64,000 nucleotides of DNA from Dichetophora obliterata (GCA_963920525.1 OY986438.1:183952888-184016887); one strand, 5' to 3'; shown: positions 45,690-57,930, counted from the stretch's first letter. A program made the numbers and translations. Notes: a model not told the origin generated them from the sequence alone.

Positions 45690-45865
45690 GAATATAATGA
45701 TAGCATTGCAAATATATAGAAGCCTTATGATATCAAACGCCACGGATGAACGTAGTTTTTCAAAATTAAAACTAATAAAAAATTGTGTTTGTTCTTCAAT
45801 GACACAGAGCCGTTTAAATGCATTTGCTATAATGGCGATTGTAAATGATGTATTAGAATAAGTCA
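45690..45865 (+). pseudogene. hAT dimerization-domain relic
   Basis: On plus the frame reads IYRSLMISNATDERSFSKLK, then LIKNCVCSSMTQSRLNAFA, then IMAIVNDVLE and a stop near 45862. This is the C-terminal hAT (ZMYM1-like) pattern with the conserved ERSFSKLKLIKN core. Upstream parts are not recognisable; the element is a fragment. Confidence 0.7.
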
Positions 45866-46076
45866 ACTTTCAAAATGATTTAAACGATTTTGTGTCTAAA
45901 AAATAAAAACAGTTAATATTTAAGCATATTGTACTTTACAAAACTGATTTCGTTTTGTACCCGAAATTGTACTGCATTTTGTTATATTTAATAAAAAAAT
46001 ACGCCCACCTTCCTTCAATTTGGTTTATTATTTAGAATGATGGAAAACCTTCAATGTAGTAAAAAAATATCCGTTA

Positions 46077-46534
46077 TCTATAGCAATAAAACTCATTTTC
46101 TTTAATTCAATAAAATCACTTCACAAAAATAGGTTGAACTGTACCGTTAAGTCAATGTATATATGTTTTATGATTATGTCAAAAAAGGTCCAAAATATTG
46201 ACTTTTTACTCAAAAAATGACTCAAAAATTTTTGTTGTTGTAAAAATGAAGTCAATTAAAAATTGCACATCTGGCTACCTTTCATATGACATAGCATTTA
46301 TTTGCGAAAATTCTTCCAGCTAAGCGCAAAAATTATTCTACTGTTTTTGTCATCAAAACAACAAGGGTACCCCCTTTGATTTTTTTCGCAAAATTTATTT
46401 TTTCCAAAATGTTGTTTTTATATTTTTTACAAAAAAGTCAAGTCTCAAAAATAATTTATGTGAAAAAATTACCCCAATATCTCTTTCCAATCAAAAGTTA
46501 TGGCAAAAAATCTATTTTTTCATACAATTGACTA
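46077..46534 (+). mobile_element. Helitron-like element, copy 1 (partial)
   Basis: Starts TCTATAGCAATAAAACTCAT after an A (46076), the usual 5' form of fly Helitrons. About 46105-46372 shares a ~250-bp block with the second copy (46963-47190). No CTAG end was seen for this copy. Confidence 0.5.
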
Positions 46535-47319
46535 TCTATAGTAATAAAACTCATTTTCTGTTTGTTTGTTTGGCCTTTATACAAATCTAAACGGCTCAAC
46601 GGATTTTGCTCAAACTAAGTATACATATTAAGTGCATCCCAACTTAAAATGTTATGTACTTAGTTTTTGCCACGCCCAGTCTGAAATTTTTCAACTAACG
46701 GTAATTTTGTTATTATAAAACTTTTTATTATCGGAGATTTCTATGTATTTAATTTTAAAAATTTTTTGTTATTTTGACTTCAAAAACACTGACATATCTT
46801 CAAAATTGGAGAAATTTTCAGTGCTACGACTTTTTCATAAAACATCGTTGCCTAAGAATGAGAAAAAAACGACATGAAAATCAAAGTTTGGTCTTTCGAT
46901 GCAAATATTGTATCTCCGCTGTCCATTAATGTATTTCATTCAAATTTTTTTTGTTCAAAAATTCAATAAAATTACTTCCCAAAAATAAGTTGAACTGTAC
47001 CATTAAGTCAGTGTATATATGTTTTATGATTATGTCAAAAAAGGTCCAAAATATTGACTTTTTACTCAAAAAATGACTCAAAAATTTTTGTTTGGTTACC
47101 TTTCATATGACATAGCATTTATTTGCGAAAATTCTTCCAGCTAAGCGCAAAAATTATTTTACTATTTTTGTCATCAAAACAACATGTCATGTTGTATTGT
47201 CATGTAAAATAGGTTGTCATGTTTTTCATTATGCCAGATTTTAAAAAACATTTAATCGAGAAGTGTATGTTAAATGTTTATATAAATGACTCTCGAGTAT
47301 CACCGGGTATATCAGCTAG
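46535..47319 (+). mobile_element. Helitron-like element, copy 2, non-autonomous
   Basis: 5' end TCTATAGTAATAAAACTCAT after A (46534). 3' end CACCGGGTATATCAGCTAG followed by T (47320). A|TC...CTAG|T is the Helitron insertion pattern. It contains a TGTTTGTTTGTTTGG tract near its start. No Rep/helicase ORF in 785 bp. Confidence 0.7.
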
Positions 47320-47320
47320 T

Positions 47321-50300
47321 TATGAATATAATTACATTGTGGTAGAAAAAAAAATAAATTTTAGGAAGTTAGAAAAGGATTGCATTGCCTAGAGGTCCCT
47401 ACACGGTTAATCCGGCCCTGTATCTTCAGTTCACTTTAGTTTTAAATTGTGCGTAATCGAATGAAAACTACTCCCATCTAAAGTGACGTCATCAAAATAA
47501 AAACTCTTCATAAACTGATCTAGTGTCTCATAGATTGTGTGTGTGGGGTATTTTAACTTCGGCCTTGCTAAAAATAGTTTTTTACTAGTTATTTTTATTT
47601 CGAAAGAACCAACTTGAAGAACATCTGAAAGTCTGTCGATGTTTTTACACGTAAATTAAGTAAATGCATTTTTTTGAATCGTAAAAAAAATGTATGATAC
47701 TCTCTTTTATTCTGTTGAAATGATAATAATTAGATCAATGCAATAATATACGATTTTTATAATTAAATCATTTTGCTTGATATGAAAATATGATCCCACT
47801 CGTTTTGAACAAAGTAGAACTTAATTGGATCAGAGATGAAGAAAAAAATAACGCAGCTAAAATTATATAAAATAATGCTTATCATTTAAATAAAGTACGA
47901 GTAAAGAGCGAGAAAAAACAATTCGTTCTTATTACCATTTTTTTACGGCATACAAAGCGTTACACTACATTAATAACTTAATAGCCCGACTTCCTGATAT
48001 ACTTACCGATTTCAAATGTGTTATCCAAAATTATCCAAAATGTATTCCGAAACAATGTATTTATAGTATATAATTTGTGTACATTAAACGCTTCTTCAGT
48101 TTATCACTTATATACACTGTACTTATTACCAACAAATATTGTTGTTTGATATAAAACTATTTAAATATTTTATTATAACACAAAAAGGTTTGGTTTTTTT
48201 ATAAAATTATTTTTAATAATAACAGTTAATCACAATGCTGAATCACTACTTTGCTTTGCGCACACTTTCACTCAATCACAAAAAGAAACACACACACACT
48301 AGCACAGCTAAGGTTATATATTTTATTTTTAAGGCGCAGTCGATATAAGCAATTTATAAATACTACATAATTATCACTAATTTGATTAATATTTTTTTTC
48401 CCGTTTTATAATATAAAAACCTTTCCATCAACCAATGAAAACTTGTTTTTATTTTTTTATTTTATCCAATTTGGTACGCATTTATATATTTTAAATCCTA
48501 ATTTTTAATTATTTTTTAAATATCCACCAACTTTTATGTTTCCGTTTCCGATTGCTTTTCAGTTACAAATTATTTGACGCGCGTCCCAGGAGCTGATTAC
48601 GAAGACTGAAACAGCTACGAACCATGGACATCTAAGAACGATCCATTTTTCCACTTCCATGTTATTTTATTAGTTGTTTTGTTTTTGCGCTTTTTTTATA
48701 CATTTTTATACATATATCCTTTTTCATATTCAGCATTGAATATGTATATTTTTCTAATAATGAATGAATGAATGAAAACGAAAGGATATCGAATGTAAGA
48801 GAATGTGGCGAAGAAAGTCGCAGATACGCTGAAAGGCGTTGTTTGAAGTTTTACACACACACACATTCAAAGGCACTTGCTCTCAAAAACATACACTCAC
48901 ACAGCTAAGGTAGGGGAGAATCGTGGTAAGGCTGAAATGAAAGAATGTTCAAAAACGAAGACGAATGAGCTTAAAAATCGCCCGCGGCGCGTGATAAACG
49001 TTTCTGCAGCACCCGCCATGCTGCCAAATAAACTTCGAATGTCCATTTAGATATTTTGCTATGCTCAGTCTAGCGACAAATATGCATAGCATACGGGTTA
49101 ACAGCATTTCATGCGGTGCTGCGGGTGTCACAAAATGGCCAACAAATGAGAACGAGTAGCAGAGCAAAAGAAAAATATTAAAAAACCGTCATTAATTGTT
49201 ATAATTTGGTTGTTTTCTCTGCATGGCACTGAGTGAAAGAGTGTCTGTGTGTGTGTGAGGTCTCACCTACACATATACACCACAGCTATTGCTGCTCCAA
49301 AACATCGCATATCTTCAGACCAAATGGTTTTTCAGGTCACCCAGGTCGTCCATCGTCGCCATGGCATGTAAATGAAAATCAGACATGCAAGGGTTGATAA
49401 AGAAAATCGCGAATTATTTTTAATACCATAAAGTTGTGAAGTGTGCTTGTGTTTTTTGTCAAGGATAACAGCTCTCTGCTAAGGCCACCACACCTCTACT
49501 TTATATACATACGATATAATATACCATTTTCTGATTTTTTAGGTCTTTGCCTTCATTCGCATAAAAACGTGTTCACAATTATTCTTCTGTTTCTCTGTTT
49601 ATCATTACAATCCTAGTAAAATACACGTTCATCTCTATGTATGTGTGCGTGTATGGATCAACAATGTTTGCCAGAGTATGTATATGATTCTGTTCTTTTA
49701 ATAATTTTCAAGCAGCGTTTTTTATTTGCCGGTTTAATTAAAGCAAAATTTATTTGACCGCACTTTTACAATCGTTGTCTAGTAGCGTGTGTGTGTGTGT
49801 GTGTGCGTGAAGGTGATAAAACTTATCATAATTCATGCACGTGTTTATGAGCCAACATTGCCAACAACTACAACATAGCAATTTTTGTTATGATTTAAAT
49901 ATTATTTTGCTTGTTATTGCTGTTTGTTTTTATTATATATTTTATGTAGTTATGTAGATAATATACAGCTCTGCTGGGAACAAAACATGGACAGATTTAT
50001 ATATATGTGAATACGCTTTTGACTGCTACTTTGCTCGCAAAATTTTATGTATTAGAAATAAGAAAACATTAATAAACTTGCCTCCTTTATAAGCCCCTGT
50101 TGGGTCGTATGTTGAAGCAATTAGAACAAGTTTCAAGTACCTTTAGGCACAAATGTAAGTGACCAGAAGAAACAATAACGTAGCTCAAATAGCCTCTTAT
50201 ATCTAGTTGAAAGTAGGTATCAAAAATAACGGTTGCTTCTTTAATCAGGAGGTTCCTTTAATAGGGTTTTACAATAGGGACATAAGAATTTTGATATGTT

Positions 50301-50588
50301 GATTTTTTTTTTGAAATTTTTATTTCCTAAATTTGGATAGAAATTTTTGATAAATTGCATAGTTGCTCGTTTGTGAACGTTATCAAAGTAAAATTTTTAT
50401 TCGACTGACGTTTTCACATTGATGGATTTAAAAAAAAATTTGTTCGTATTAAAATATAAAATGATATTGTCCCTATTGACAATTTTGTTATGTCCTTATT
50501 GAAAAACCGGGTTATATGTGATGCCAAGAAGATATAGATTTATTTTTGACATACATTTTGTAATGACTTTTAAGATAAATACTACTTA
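47321..50588. other. Long stretch without a supported gene
   Basis: AT-rich with CA/GT microsatellites (48286-48300, 48853-48865, 49240-49255, 49787-49803). Less AT-rich islands at 48950-49150 and 49310-49390 include GGCGCGTGATAAACG and CCATCGTCGCCATGGCATG and could be regulatory or first-exon sequence. A minus donor (CTACATATGTGTAG|GTGAGA type, 49267/49266) follows MRCFGAAIAVVYMC but has no partner. Nothing firm. Confidence 0.35.
48563..48609 (+). other. Possible terminal-exon-like segment
   Basis: A pyrimidine-rich acceptor TCCGATTGCTTTTCAG ends at 48562. The frame after two bases reads TNYLTRVPGADYED and stops. No upstream partner exon was found, so this stays a low-confidence candidate. 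Confidence 0.2.
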
Positions 50589-50775
50589 GGGCCAAAATTG
50601 GACGATTAAACTCGGTTTAGGTAAAAAAGAAACACATTATATGATAATTTAAGTCAATTTTACTTCAAGGATCTAGTTCAAAATATCTAGTTAACCAAGT
50701 TTAAACGTCCAATTTTGGTGAGTTTACCACAGTTTTATTTGACTAGAGTTTAAACTCGCACTTAAAAATTGGCCC
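50589..50775. mobile_element. PIF/Harbinger-type MITE, 187 bp
   Basis: GGGCCAAAATTGGACGATTA at the left faces GGGCCAATTTTTAAGTGCGA (reversed) at the right. The 3-base TTA is duplicated (50586-50588 and 50776-50778). TWA duplication and GGGCC ends are typical of the Harbinger group. Confidence 0.75.
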
Positions 50776-51282
50776 TTAAAAGCAACAACACTGATCGGCA
50801 AAAAAAAAGGAGCAAGAACTTTGTTGTGTGTTTTTTATTGCATTAGTGTGCTGAATCCAAATCTAATAATATTAATTAAACATTAATTTAAATAAAGTAC
50901 TATATTGACTTATTAAGGATGCGGTGGGGTGAAGCGGTTCGCTTTTTTTGGAGGCTCTCAGCAGCTCCAAAAATTATAATTTTTTGTATCGTTTTTGGCT
51001 TAAATCAAAAGAATGGACATTTTTCTTAATTTCTTTGCGCTCGGATTTGAACATTTTCGATTTTCGCAAAAAATTATGGGGATATTTAGAAATTGTTCGT
51101 TTTTAGATTTTTGAAAAATGATGGGGTGAAACGTTTCACCAAAAGAAATTTTCCGTTGTAATGTATAAACATCAACATAAATTGGTTTTATGGCCTCGGG
51201 CAGGCTCCTAAGTAAGCAAGAAACTAAAATACTGAATAAAAGTCATCGAATCCAAATGCATTATTCATCGCTACCCCGTAAA

Positions 51283-51660
51283 CCAAAGGATATCGTTTCG
51301 ATATTGAGATGATATCGTAAAGGTGATCATTTCTATCGATAACGATACACGAGATGATATCGTTGTGATATCAAAAAAATTCCTGTTTGCGATACAAATT
51401 GACATATTGTTAACTATATCGAAAATATTTTAATGGCGATATCGTAAATCCGAAAATTTCTCGATATCGAAACAAAATCTCAATGTCGTTTCGATATCGA
51501 GATGATATCGTAAATGCGATAACTTCTATCGTTAACGCTCCCAGAGACGATATTGTTATGATATCGAAAAAAGGCAGTTTTCGATAAAAATGGACATATC
51601 ATTAACGATATCGAAAGCATATTTATCCTTAATATTGAAACAATATTGCAAGCGGATTTG
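51283..51660. repeat. GATATCG-rich element, copy 1
   Basis: Many GATATCGNNANGATATCG words, beginning after CCCGTAAACCAAAGGATATC. Similar to 60115-60455, whose edge reads CCCAGCAAACCATATATCGG when reversed. Edges only approximate. Confidence 0.5.
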
Positions 51661-51749
51661 GCACCTTCAAAAATCTCGTACTAACACAAAAAACTACTAC
51701 TGCTCCTAGCTCTTACGCTATTACGACTCCTATTTCCTAAAACCTGCCT

Positions 51750-52573
51750 AACCCATCAAATACTTTAAACTTATTCTACCATAACTGTGGTGGTATGAGA
51801 GGTAAACTTAGTAAACTTTTTGTTGATGCTAAATCTTGTCACTTCAATGTTCTTGTCTGTACTGAAACGTGGTTAAATGATACATTCAAAAATGAGGAAA
51901 TTCTCGATTGTAATTGGACAATATACCGTAATGATAGAGATTATACAAAAACTGGTCTTTCACGTGGTGGAGGAGTTTTGATTGCCACACACAATGCCTT
52001 GTCTAGTGAGATAATTGCAACATCCTCTCATAATTGCCTTGAACTCCTAATAATAAGAATAATACTAGATCGAAATCGTTATATATATAATGGTGCAATA
52101 TATATTGCTCCCAACTCAAAAGAAAGTTCATACAATGAGTTATGTGAAACTATAACTTCAGTTACAGCCAACTTAAACGAAGTAGATAAAATAATTATAT
52201 TGGGAGACTTAAACCGTCCCAATATTTCTTTTATTACCGATGATAATGACAAACACCTTTTTCCAATTAATCTTACTAATTCGGTCGACTTTAATTTACT
52301 TAGCTTCTTTTATAGTAACGATTGTCTGCAAGTAGCTCCCATCCCTAACCAGAATGGACGTTGGTTAGATTTAGTTCTTACTAACTCATACGACGAAGTC
52401 AACGTCACTCCAACCTGTGAAGCAGAGCATTTATTCTCAAATACCCTTCACCACACTGCATTTACAGTTCAATTACTTGCTTCCCGTATAACCTTTAGAC
52501 AATTCTTTAATAATTCTGTAGTGTATGATTTTCTTAACGCTGATTATAATAATATAAGAAATGAACTGAATTC
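51750..52573 (+). pseudogene. LINE endonuclease domain
   Basis: Starts LNLFYHNCGGMRGKLSKLF, then NVLVCTETWLNDTF with the catalytic Glu, then TIYRNDRDYTKTGLSRGGG, YIAPNSKESSYNE, IIILGDLNRPNISF (GDFN block as GDLN), RWLDLVLTN and a TLHHTAF block where the usual SDH reads LHH. So the catalytic Asp-His pair may be altered. A stop lies just upstream of the PNPSNT start, so the true beginning is lost. The domain would nick target DNA. Confidence 0.75.
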
Positions 52574-52591
52574 TGTAATGAAAAAGTATCT

Positions 52592-52671
52592 TTAAACGTC
52601 TTCTCCAATGTAGCGATCAGCACGTAAAGGTTTTGGGCTAGAACTCGCCGGTGGGGAGGGAACTTGCTGCA
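52592..52671 (-). other. Exon-like segment B (C-terminal-like frame)
   Basis: Acceptor TACTTTTCTTCAG (AG at 52673-52672). After two bases it reads QQVPSPPASSSPKPLRADRY and IGEDV, then TAA at 52594-52592. A Pro/Ser-rich tail of this quality is unusual for chance. It lies 18 bases from the left edge of the insert. Partner exon unproven: joined to segment A (53975-54038) the phase does not fit. Confidence 0.4.
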
Positions 52672-53264
52672 CTGAAGAAAAGTATACTTATCATAAGGAA
52701 TACGTGCTTGATGAAAGAAGTAAAGAAACAAAAAACAAATTTTATATTGAAACTATATATTTACATATGCATCGCTCAACAACCAGTTCGAGATTTGGAT
52801 GTTAAAATCTCGTCTTGCCCTTAACCCAACCATGTTCTCTTTAACTGAACCAAAGTATATCCGTCTGAGAACCCCTCTCATCTCCTCTTTGTTTACCCAC
52901 CCCCGGCCAAAAAAAAAACACCAAATTACTCCATATTATTCATTTATTAGTAGTTTTATTATTTTTTTTTTTATGTTTCTTTTATATTTTCTCTTTTGTT
53001 TCATTTCGTTGTCTTAATAATAGTAAAATTGCGAAACATTATAGCAAAACAAATAATTGTATAACGTAGTAAACAATAATCAATGAATTTCTTATAAAAG
53101 GTACAAAAACAACGTCAGCGAGGCTGGCTCTCTGAACACCTTACTATGAAGGAACAAAATGGAATTTATACAATTGAAATTAAGCTTAACCAAACTAAAT
53201 CACTGCAAAGCTTGGATTACGTGCTTAGGCACAAACTCTTCCTTTTATGCCGTTGAAGCAGTTG

Positions 53265-53830
53265 TTAGCACATGCAAAATCGCCGTTCAACGTCTCTCGG
53301 CTTCAACTGGTACGGCACCCAATTTCCTTGCTTTCGAATCATTCCCATGGCCTTCAAGCGTTTGCCGACCGTTGATAAGTCGACTCCCAATGATTCTGAC
53401 ATTTCTTGAAGGGTTTGACACGGGTCTTCATCGAGCAAAGCCTCCAACTCCTCATCTTCAAACTTTTTCGGCTGGCCCGGACGCTCTTTGTCTTCCGTAT
53501 CAAAATCACCACTTTTAAACCGACGGAACCAGTACTCACAAGTAGAAATCGATGGAGCATAGTCCCCGTAAGCCTCAGTAAGCGTGCGTTGTGCTTCAAC
53601 CGCTTTTTTCTTCAAATGGAAGCACAAAAGTAAACCTTCCCGCAAATTGCGTTTTGTTGGAACGAAAGTCGACATGTTCACAGAGAAAAAAATATATGTT
53701 GTTTACACTTCAGTGGAATGACACATACTGAAAAATGAAGCTTAGACAATGTGCTTTGAAATGAATATAGCCACAGGTGTGCCCGATGCGATCTATTGAT
53801 AGTTACGCCATCTCTTAGAAAACCTTTAAA
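53265..53830 (-). pseudogene. mariner transposase N-terminal fragment
   Basis: On minus, after GTCGAC: STFVPTKRNLREGLLLCFHL, then KKAVEAQRTLTEAYGDYAP, STCEYWFRRFKSGDFDTEDK, ERPGQPKKFEDEELEALL, ESLGVDLSTVGKRLKAMGMI and WVPYQLKPRDVERRF. That is both helix-turn-helix domains of a DD34D mariner (mellifera/irritans-like). The catalytic part is absent: the frame is lost at 53265. The 5' untranslated part reaches about 53830, where an end was not confirmed. Confidence 0.8.
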
Positions 53831-53974
53831 ACTAATTCCAACCCCCAATATTTACGACTATGTTTTTTTTTTGTTTTGTTTTCTGAATATAGGTATAGAC
53901 ACATATATGCATAAGTAAATTTCGTCAATTTTATGTTAAGGCAAAATAATATGGTATTTTAAGTCGTCACTTAC

Positions 53975-54038
53975 CAAGTCATGAGCAGCATACAGATCTG
54001 TTTGCGGTGCATGATGATCTTCACGTTTATAGCGTTTG
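53975..54038 (-). other. Exon-like segment A
   Basis: Acceptor TTCCCTCTCTATAAAG (AG at 54040-54039) and a strong donor CTTG|GTAAGTGACG (exon end 53975). 64 bases: after one base, KRYKREDHHAPQTDLYAAHD and L. A second open frame exists, NAINVKIIMHRKQI. It looks like a host exon but sits inside the LTR-like insertion. Same strand as the exons at the left edge of the window. Confidence 0.45.
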
Positions 54039-55148
54039 CTTTATAGAGAGGGAATTATTTAAGTATAATATTATTTTACCTTCTCTTTAATGTTGTTTGT
54101 TTTTTTTTTTTGTTTTGGGTGAAGTTAGTTAAAATTTAATTGCTTCACTTCCTTATGATTTTATATTACTAATTACTTATGATTAAATTATTAATTTTTT
54201 TCTTTAAATCTTAAAAATAATGTCTTAACCAATGAGGTTTTTTTTTATGCTTATAGGTGTGATTGTTTTATTTTAATGAATTTATATCTATTTTTTTTTT
54301 TAAGCGAAACGTTGGTTGCAAATATTAAATTAGAATCAAAGCAATGTTTCGAAGTAGCATGATTGTTGCTATGAGGATTGATGAGGTTAGCTTTCCAACA
54401 TGGTCCAAGGTCCAAACCAGCTGAGGGCAGTCGGGTGGTTACTGATGGTTAGGTTTGATTTAATGTTAAGCACGTTGGATGTAACTAAAATCCAACAATC
54501 AAAATCCTTTTGTTGAATTTGGGCTGATTCGGACAACCTTTATGGTATTTTAGAACCGATTAGACGTCCAGTAGAATTAAATCAACCACTTCACCAAAAA
54601 ATGTTTTTAATTTATTTCTTAGATATTGTTTCTTTAAAATTAAACTTTTACTGATTTTAATTTAAAACCAAGATTAAATTTTCAGAACTGGGAGAGTGCA
54701 CGAGGTAAGTATTTTTCGTTTCAGGAACTCGAGGCGGAAAGAAAAAGTTTGACTTGACGTTTTAGCATGTCAACATTCTTTCTCTTTCTTTTTTTTTTTT
54801 TTTTTTTTTTTTTGTAGGTATAACAAATAGACTTGATGTGGAGAAAATAAACCAGGGATACTCTGTCAAACAGTCAGAGTTTGTTGACTGATCGAACATC
54901 AAGTTTGCGCAAACATATTTTCAACCATCACAAGACATTGTTTTGTTTTGTTTTTCTTAAATGATTTTTTCTCTTAATATTTAATTAATTCTTTGCTTTC
55001 TAAATCCTCCCCTCAAATATCTAAATCTCTAAACAATTTTTTTTTAATTTTTTTTTTTTTTTTAACTAATTAAAAACAAAAATTATTTAGAGATCCAAAC
55101 ACTCGAAAGGAAAATTCAAAAAGCAAAGAAACAAATTGACTCGTTACA

Positions 55149-57137
55149 ATTCTTTTAACTCGGACCAACTATCAGTCTTGGATTTGGACGATGCTGTTTC
55201 GTTTTTCTATCAGAGTATCTTTTCCGTACTTGATACTTTTGTTCCAAAAATAAAAAAACGAATTAAACTATCTGAGCCGTGACTTGATCCCAATCTTAGG
55301 CAACTCAGAAATCAAAGAAATAGTCTCTACAAAATCGTTAAAAACACCGTCATTGTAAGTGATGAAGTAAAGGCAAGATATGCAGAGCTGTCTAAAGAGT
55401 TTTCAAAAAAGTCTGAAGAAGCATATAAACATTACACCAACTTGATTGGTGAAAGAATTATTAACGACCCTAAAAAATTTTTCGGATATCCTACAACCAT
55501 GTTTAAAGGTAATGTTTCTTCTTCCAACCCACAAGTGATCTGTAATCTCTTTGCAGATCATTTTAAAGAAGTATTTCGTCCTCCTTCAACCCCAATTCGT
55601 ACGCCGTTACTGTATCCCAACACGTCCCCTTTGGTTTGCACAGTCAATATTACACAAGAGGACATAATTAATTCTATAAATGAATTAGATCCCTACAAGT
55701 CTCCCGGTCCGGACCTTATTCCACCAATTCTCCTTGTTCAGTGCCTAGCTCAATTAATTATACCATTACATAATATGTTTAATAAGTCTTTGGAAATAGG
55801 TGTTTTTCCATCTTTTTGGAAGTCATCTCATCTAACACCAATTTATAAGAATAGCGATAAGAGAGCGATCGAAAACTATAGAGGTATTGCCTTATTGTCA
55901 ACTATTCCTAAGCTTTTTGAAAAAATAATATGTTCTAAGCTCACTGAAATAGTTAATACACACTTAAATGAACAGCAACACGGATTCCGCAAAGGACGAT
56001 CAACCACAACAAACCTCACAATAATGGTTTCAGATGTTCTTAAGAACATGGAAAAAGGTCATCAGATAGATTCTATATATACCGATTTTAGTAAAGCATT
56101 TGATCGAGTTGATCACGTAATCTTAACTAAAAAATTAGAAAAATTCGGTATATCAGGTTCTTTGTTGAATTGGCTTATATCTTATCTTAGTGGAAGATCC
56201 CAACAAGTTAAATTTCAGGGTACTCTATCTAATAAGATTATTGTCTCATCAGGCGTACCCCAAGGAAGTCACCTCGGTCTGAAGTTATTATTATGATTAT
56301 TATGATATATCTGAAGTTTTGTATGATATCCCATTTTTAGACGACTTAAAAATGTATTATGTCATTAAATCAGATGTGGATACAGTTTTCTTACAGAGTA
56401 AACTCGTATCCCTGGAAAACTGGTGTAATCAAAATAAGCTTTCTCTTAATGAAAATAAATGCTATGTTATAAGTTATTCCCGTACAAAAGAAATGCTTTA
56501 CAGTAGTTTTGAGCTAAATGGGGTTGAACTAAAAAGGATCAATCACATTGCAGATCTTGGGGTTATCCTAGATTCTAGGCTGCGCTTTAATCTTCACCTC
56601 GATCATATCACATCCAGGGCAAACAAGCTTCTCGGATTCATTAAAAGACGTGCAAATGAATTCAAGAACGTCTGGGTAACTAAAACCCTATATTGCACAC
56701 TAGCGCGTCCAATTCTTGAATATTGTTGCACAGTATGGAACCCAAGTTTTGCAGTGCATAGTGATAGAATAGAATCTATCCAAAAACAATTCTTACTTTT
56801 TGCCTTGAGAGACACGTACAACCCTCGGGACTTTAGAAACCTGCCACCATATGTTCACAGACTGAAAGCCATTAACTTAATGCCGTTGTCAACAAGAAGA
56901 TCGCTACTGTGTTCATGTTTTATATTTGATGTCATTGCCCAAAACATTGGCAGCGAATATATTTCCAACAAAGTAACAAATAATGACCCAATAAGGAGAA
57001 CTAGGCATACAAGATTTCTATGTGAGTCACAGCACCACACTACTTACGCTTTCAAAGAACCAATTAATAGATGTTGTAGGATATTTAATACTATCAGCGA
57101 GCACTACCTTCCACCTATGTCTAAATACATGTTCTAG
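55149..57137 (+). pseudogene. LINE reverse transcriptase and C-terminal domain
   Basis: Linker with LDLDDAVSFFYQSIF (stop in place of Trp after SEP, 55280). Reverse transcriptase from NELDPYKSPGPDLIPP, YRGIALLSTIPKLFEK, HGFRKGRSTTTNLT, SIYTDFSKAFDRVDH (first catalytic Asp), GVPQGSHLGL. A frameshift near 56295 follows. The second frame continues with FLDDLKMYYV where FADD is expected: both Asp are kept. Then NLNENKCYVISYS-type, LGVILDSRLRFNLH, RPILEYCCTVWNP and a stop at 57137. Two or three lesions only, so it is younger than the LINE at 3060. Confidence 0.85.
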
Positions 57138-57587
57138 CGTACCCTTTCAATCACCTCTTTCCACCCTAAGCATCTATCCTTATCACGATCACCAATTACC
57201 ATCTATGCCTCTTTAACTGTTCCCTATTAATTATAAGATAGCACAGTAGCTTAATATTCATATTTTCAACTTCTTTGTATAAAATATGTAAGTAATAAGT
57301 TCCTTCTGTTTTTTATAAGATATCACAGTAGCTTAATAGTCATATTTTCTACTACTTTGTATAAAATATGTTAGTTATAAGTTTCTTCTGAGTCTTTTCT
57401 TTTCTTATCTCCTTTTCTGTTTGACGTGTTCTTAAATTCATGTCGCTCAAGTGGGCGGATTACGCCCACTTCGATTAGCATGTCTTTGTACACCAAAACA
57501 AGGTAAGGGGTGAGGAAAAAAAATAAATAAAAAGACAACCTATCAGAATAAGTATAGTGCCTTGCTTGGCCAAATAAATAAATAAAA

Positions 57588-57656
57588 ACCATACGGAGAT
57601 TTAAACCTCGGCCGCGAGCGTGTTAGTCCATCTGCTTAACCATTCGACCATCGCAA
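57588..57656 (-). repeat. tRNA-like sequence
   Basis: On minus: GCGATGGTCGAATGGTTAAG then CAGATGGACTAACACGC and a B-box-like CCGAGGTTTAAATCTCCG. A- and B-box positions fit a tRNA, but the ends do not pair into an acceptor stem, so it is a tRNA pseudogene or SINE head. Another B-box-like GTGGGTTAAATCCCC is at 57714-57728 on plus. Confidence 0.45.
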
Positions 57657-57930
57657 TTTTTAACTAATCGTTGCTTAATTTTCTTCATTAAGAATGATAG
57701 CTTGTCTTCGGTCGTGGGTTAAATCCCCAATAGGGCCAATTAAAATTTTTTTGTTGTGCTGTATTAAAATATAGGGGTTTTATACAACATTTTTTTTTAC
57801 GAAAGTTCGATATGTAATGTTTTTGCTTAAAATATGTAATAACAACAGCGAACTTAAAATAAATGATTTATTTTTAAAATGTTTTTTAAAAATTTTTTTA
57901 CATCCATTCAGAATTAAACGAAAACTCTTA

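Larger units (their letters stand above)
52574..55148. mobile_element. LTR-like insertion, 2.58 kb, TSD ATTC, with exon-like cargo
   Basis: Begins TGTAATGAAAAAGTATC and ends GACTCGTTACA, with 4-base repeats ATTC at 52570-52573 and 55149-55152. The start matches the 2.82-kb insert (TGTAATGAA). It contains two minus-strand exon-like segments, a mariner N-terminal fragment (53265-53830) and a T-rich tract (54788-54812). No gag or pol. Either a long solo LTR or an unusual cargo-bearing element. Confidence 0.6.
51735..57585 (+). mobile_element. LINE (plus), split by an LTR-like insertion
   Basis: The endonuclease half lies at 51750-52573 and the reverse transcriptase half at 55149-57137. Removing 52574-55148 and one ATTC joins them in frame (RNELNS then FNSDQLSVLD). 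The 3' untranslated part has an ~85-bp direct repeat (57230-57390), a stem AAGTGGGCG/CGCCCACTT (57450-57473), and an (AAAT)n tail at 57570-57585. It is similar to the LINE at 33371-39785. Confidence 0.85.

Noticed and set aside
47985..48060. Minus donor ATCG|GTAAGTATATC near 47996
   Set aside because: No acceptor or protein-like frame upstream; the preceding bases are a short tandem repeat.
48949..49167. 72-codon ORF on minus in a less AT-rich island
   Set aside because: No motif, no splice partners; left as a possible regulatory island.
54686..54724. Exon AACTGGGAGAGTGCACGAG with donor GTAAGT and a near acceptor on plus
   Set aside because: The implied intron would be only about 20 bases, too short to splice.
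52574..55148. GT...AG intron inside the LINE ORF at 52574-55107
   Set aside because: The 4-base ATTC repeat and exact frame restoration favour insertion, and LINE ORFs are not normally spliced.
57588..57656. Functional tRNA gene
   Set aside because: No acceptor-stem pairing, and it directly follows a LINE tail; called tRNA-like only.
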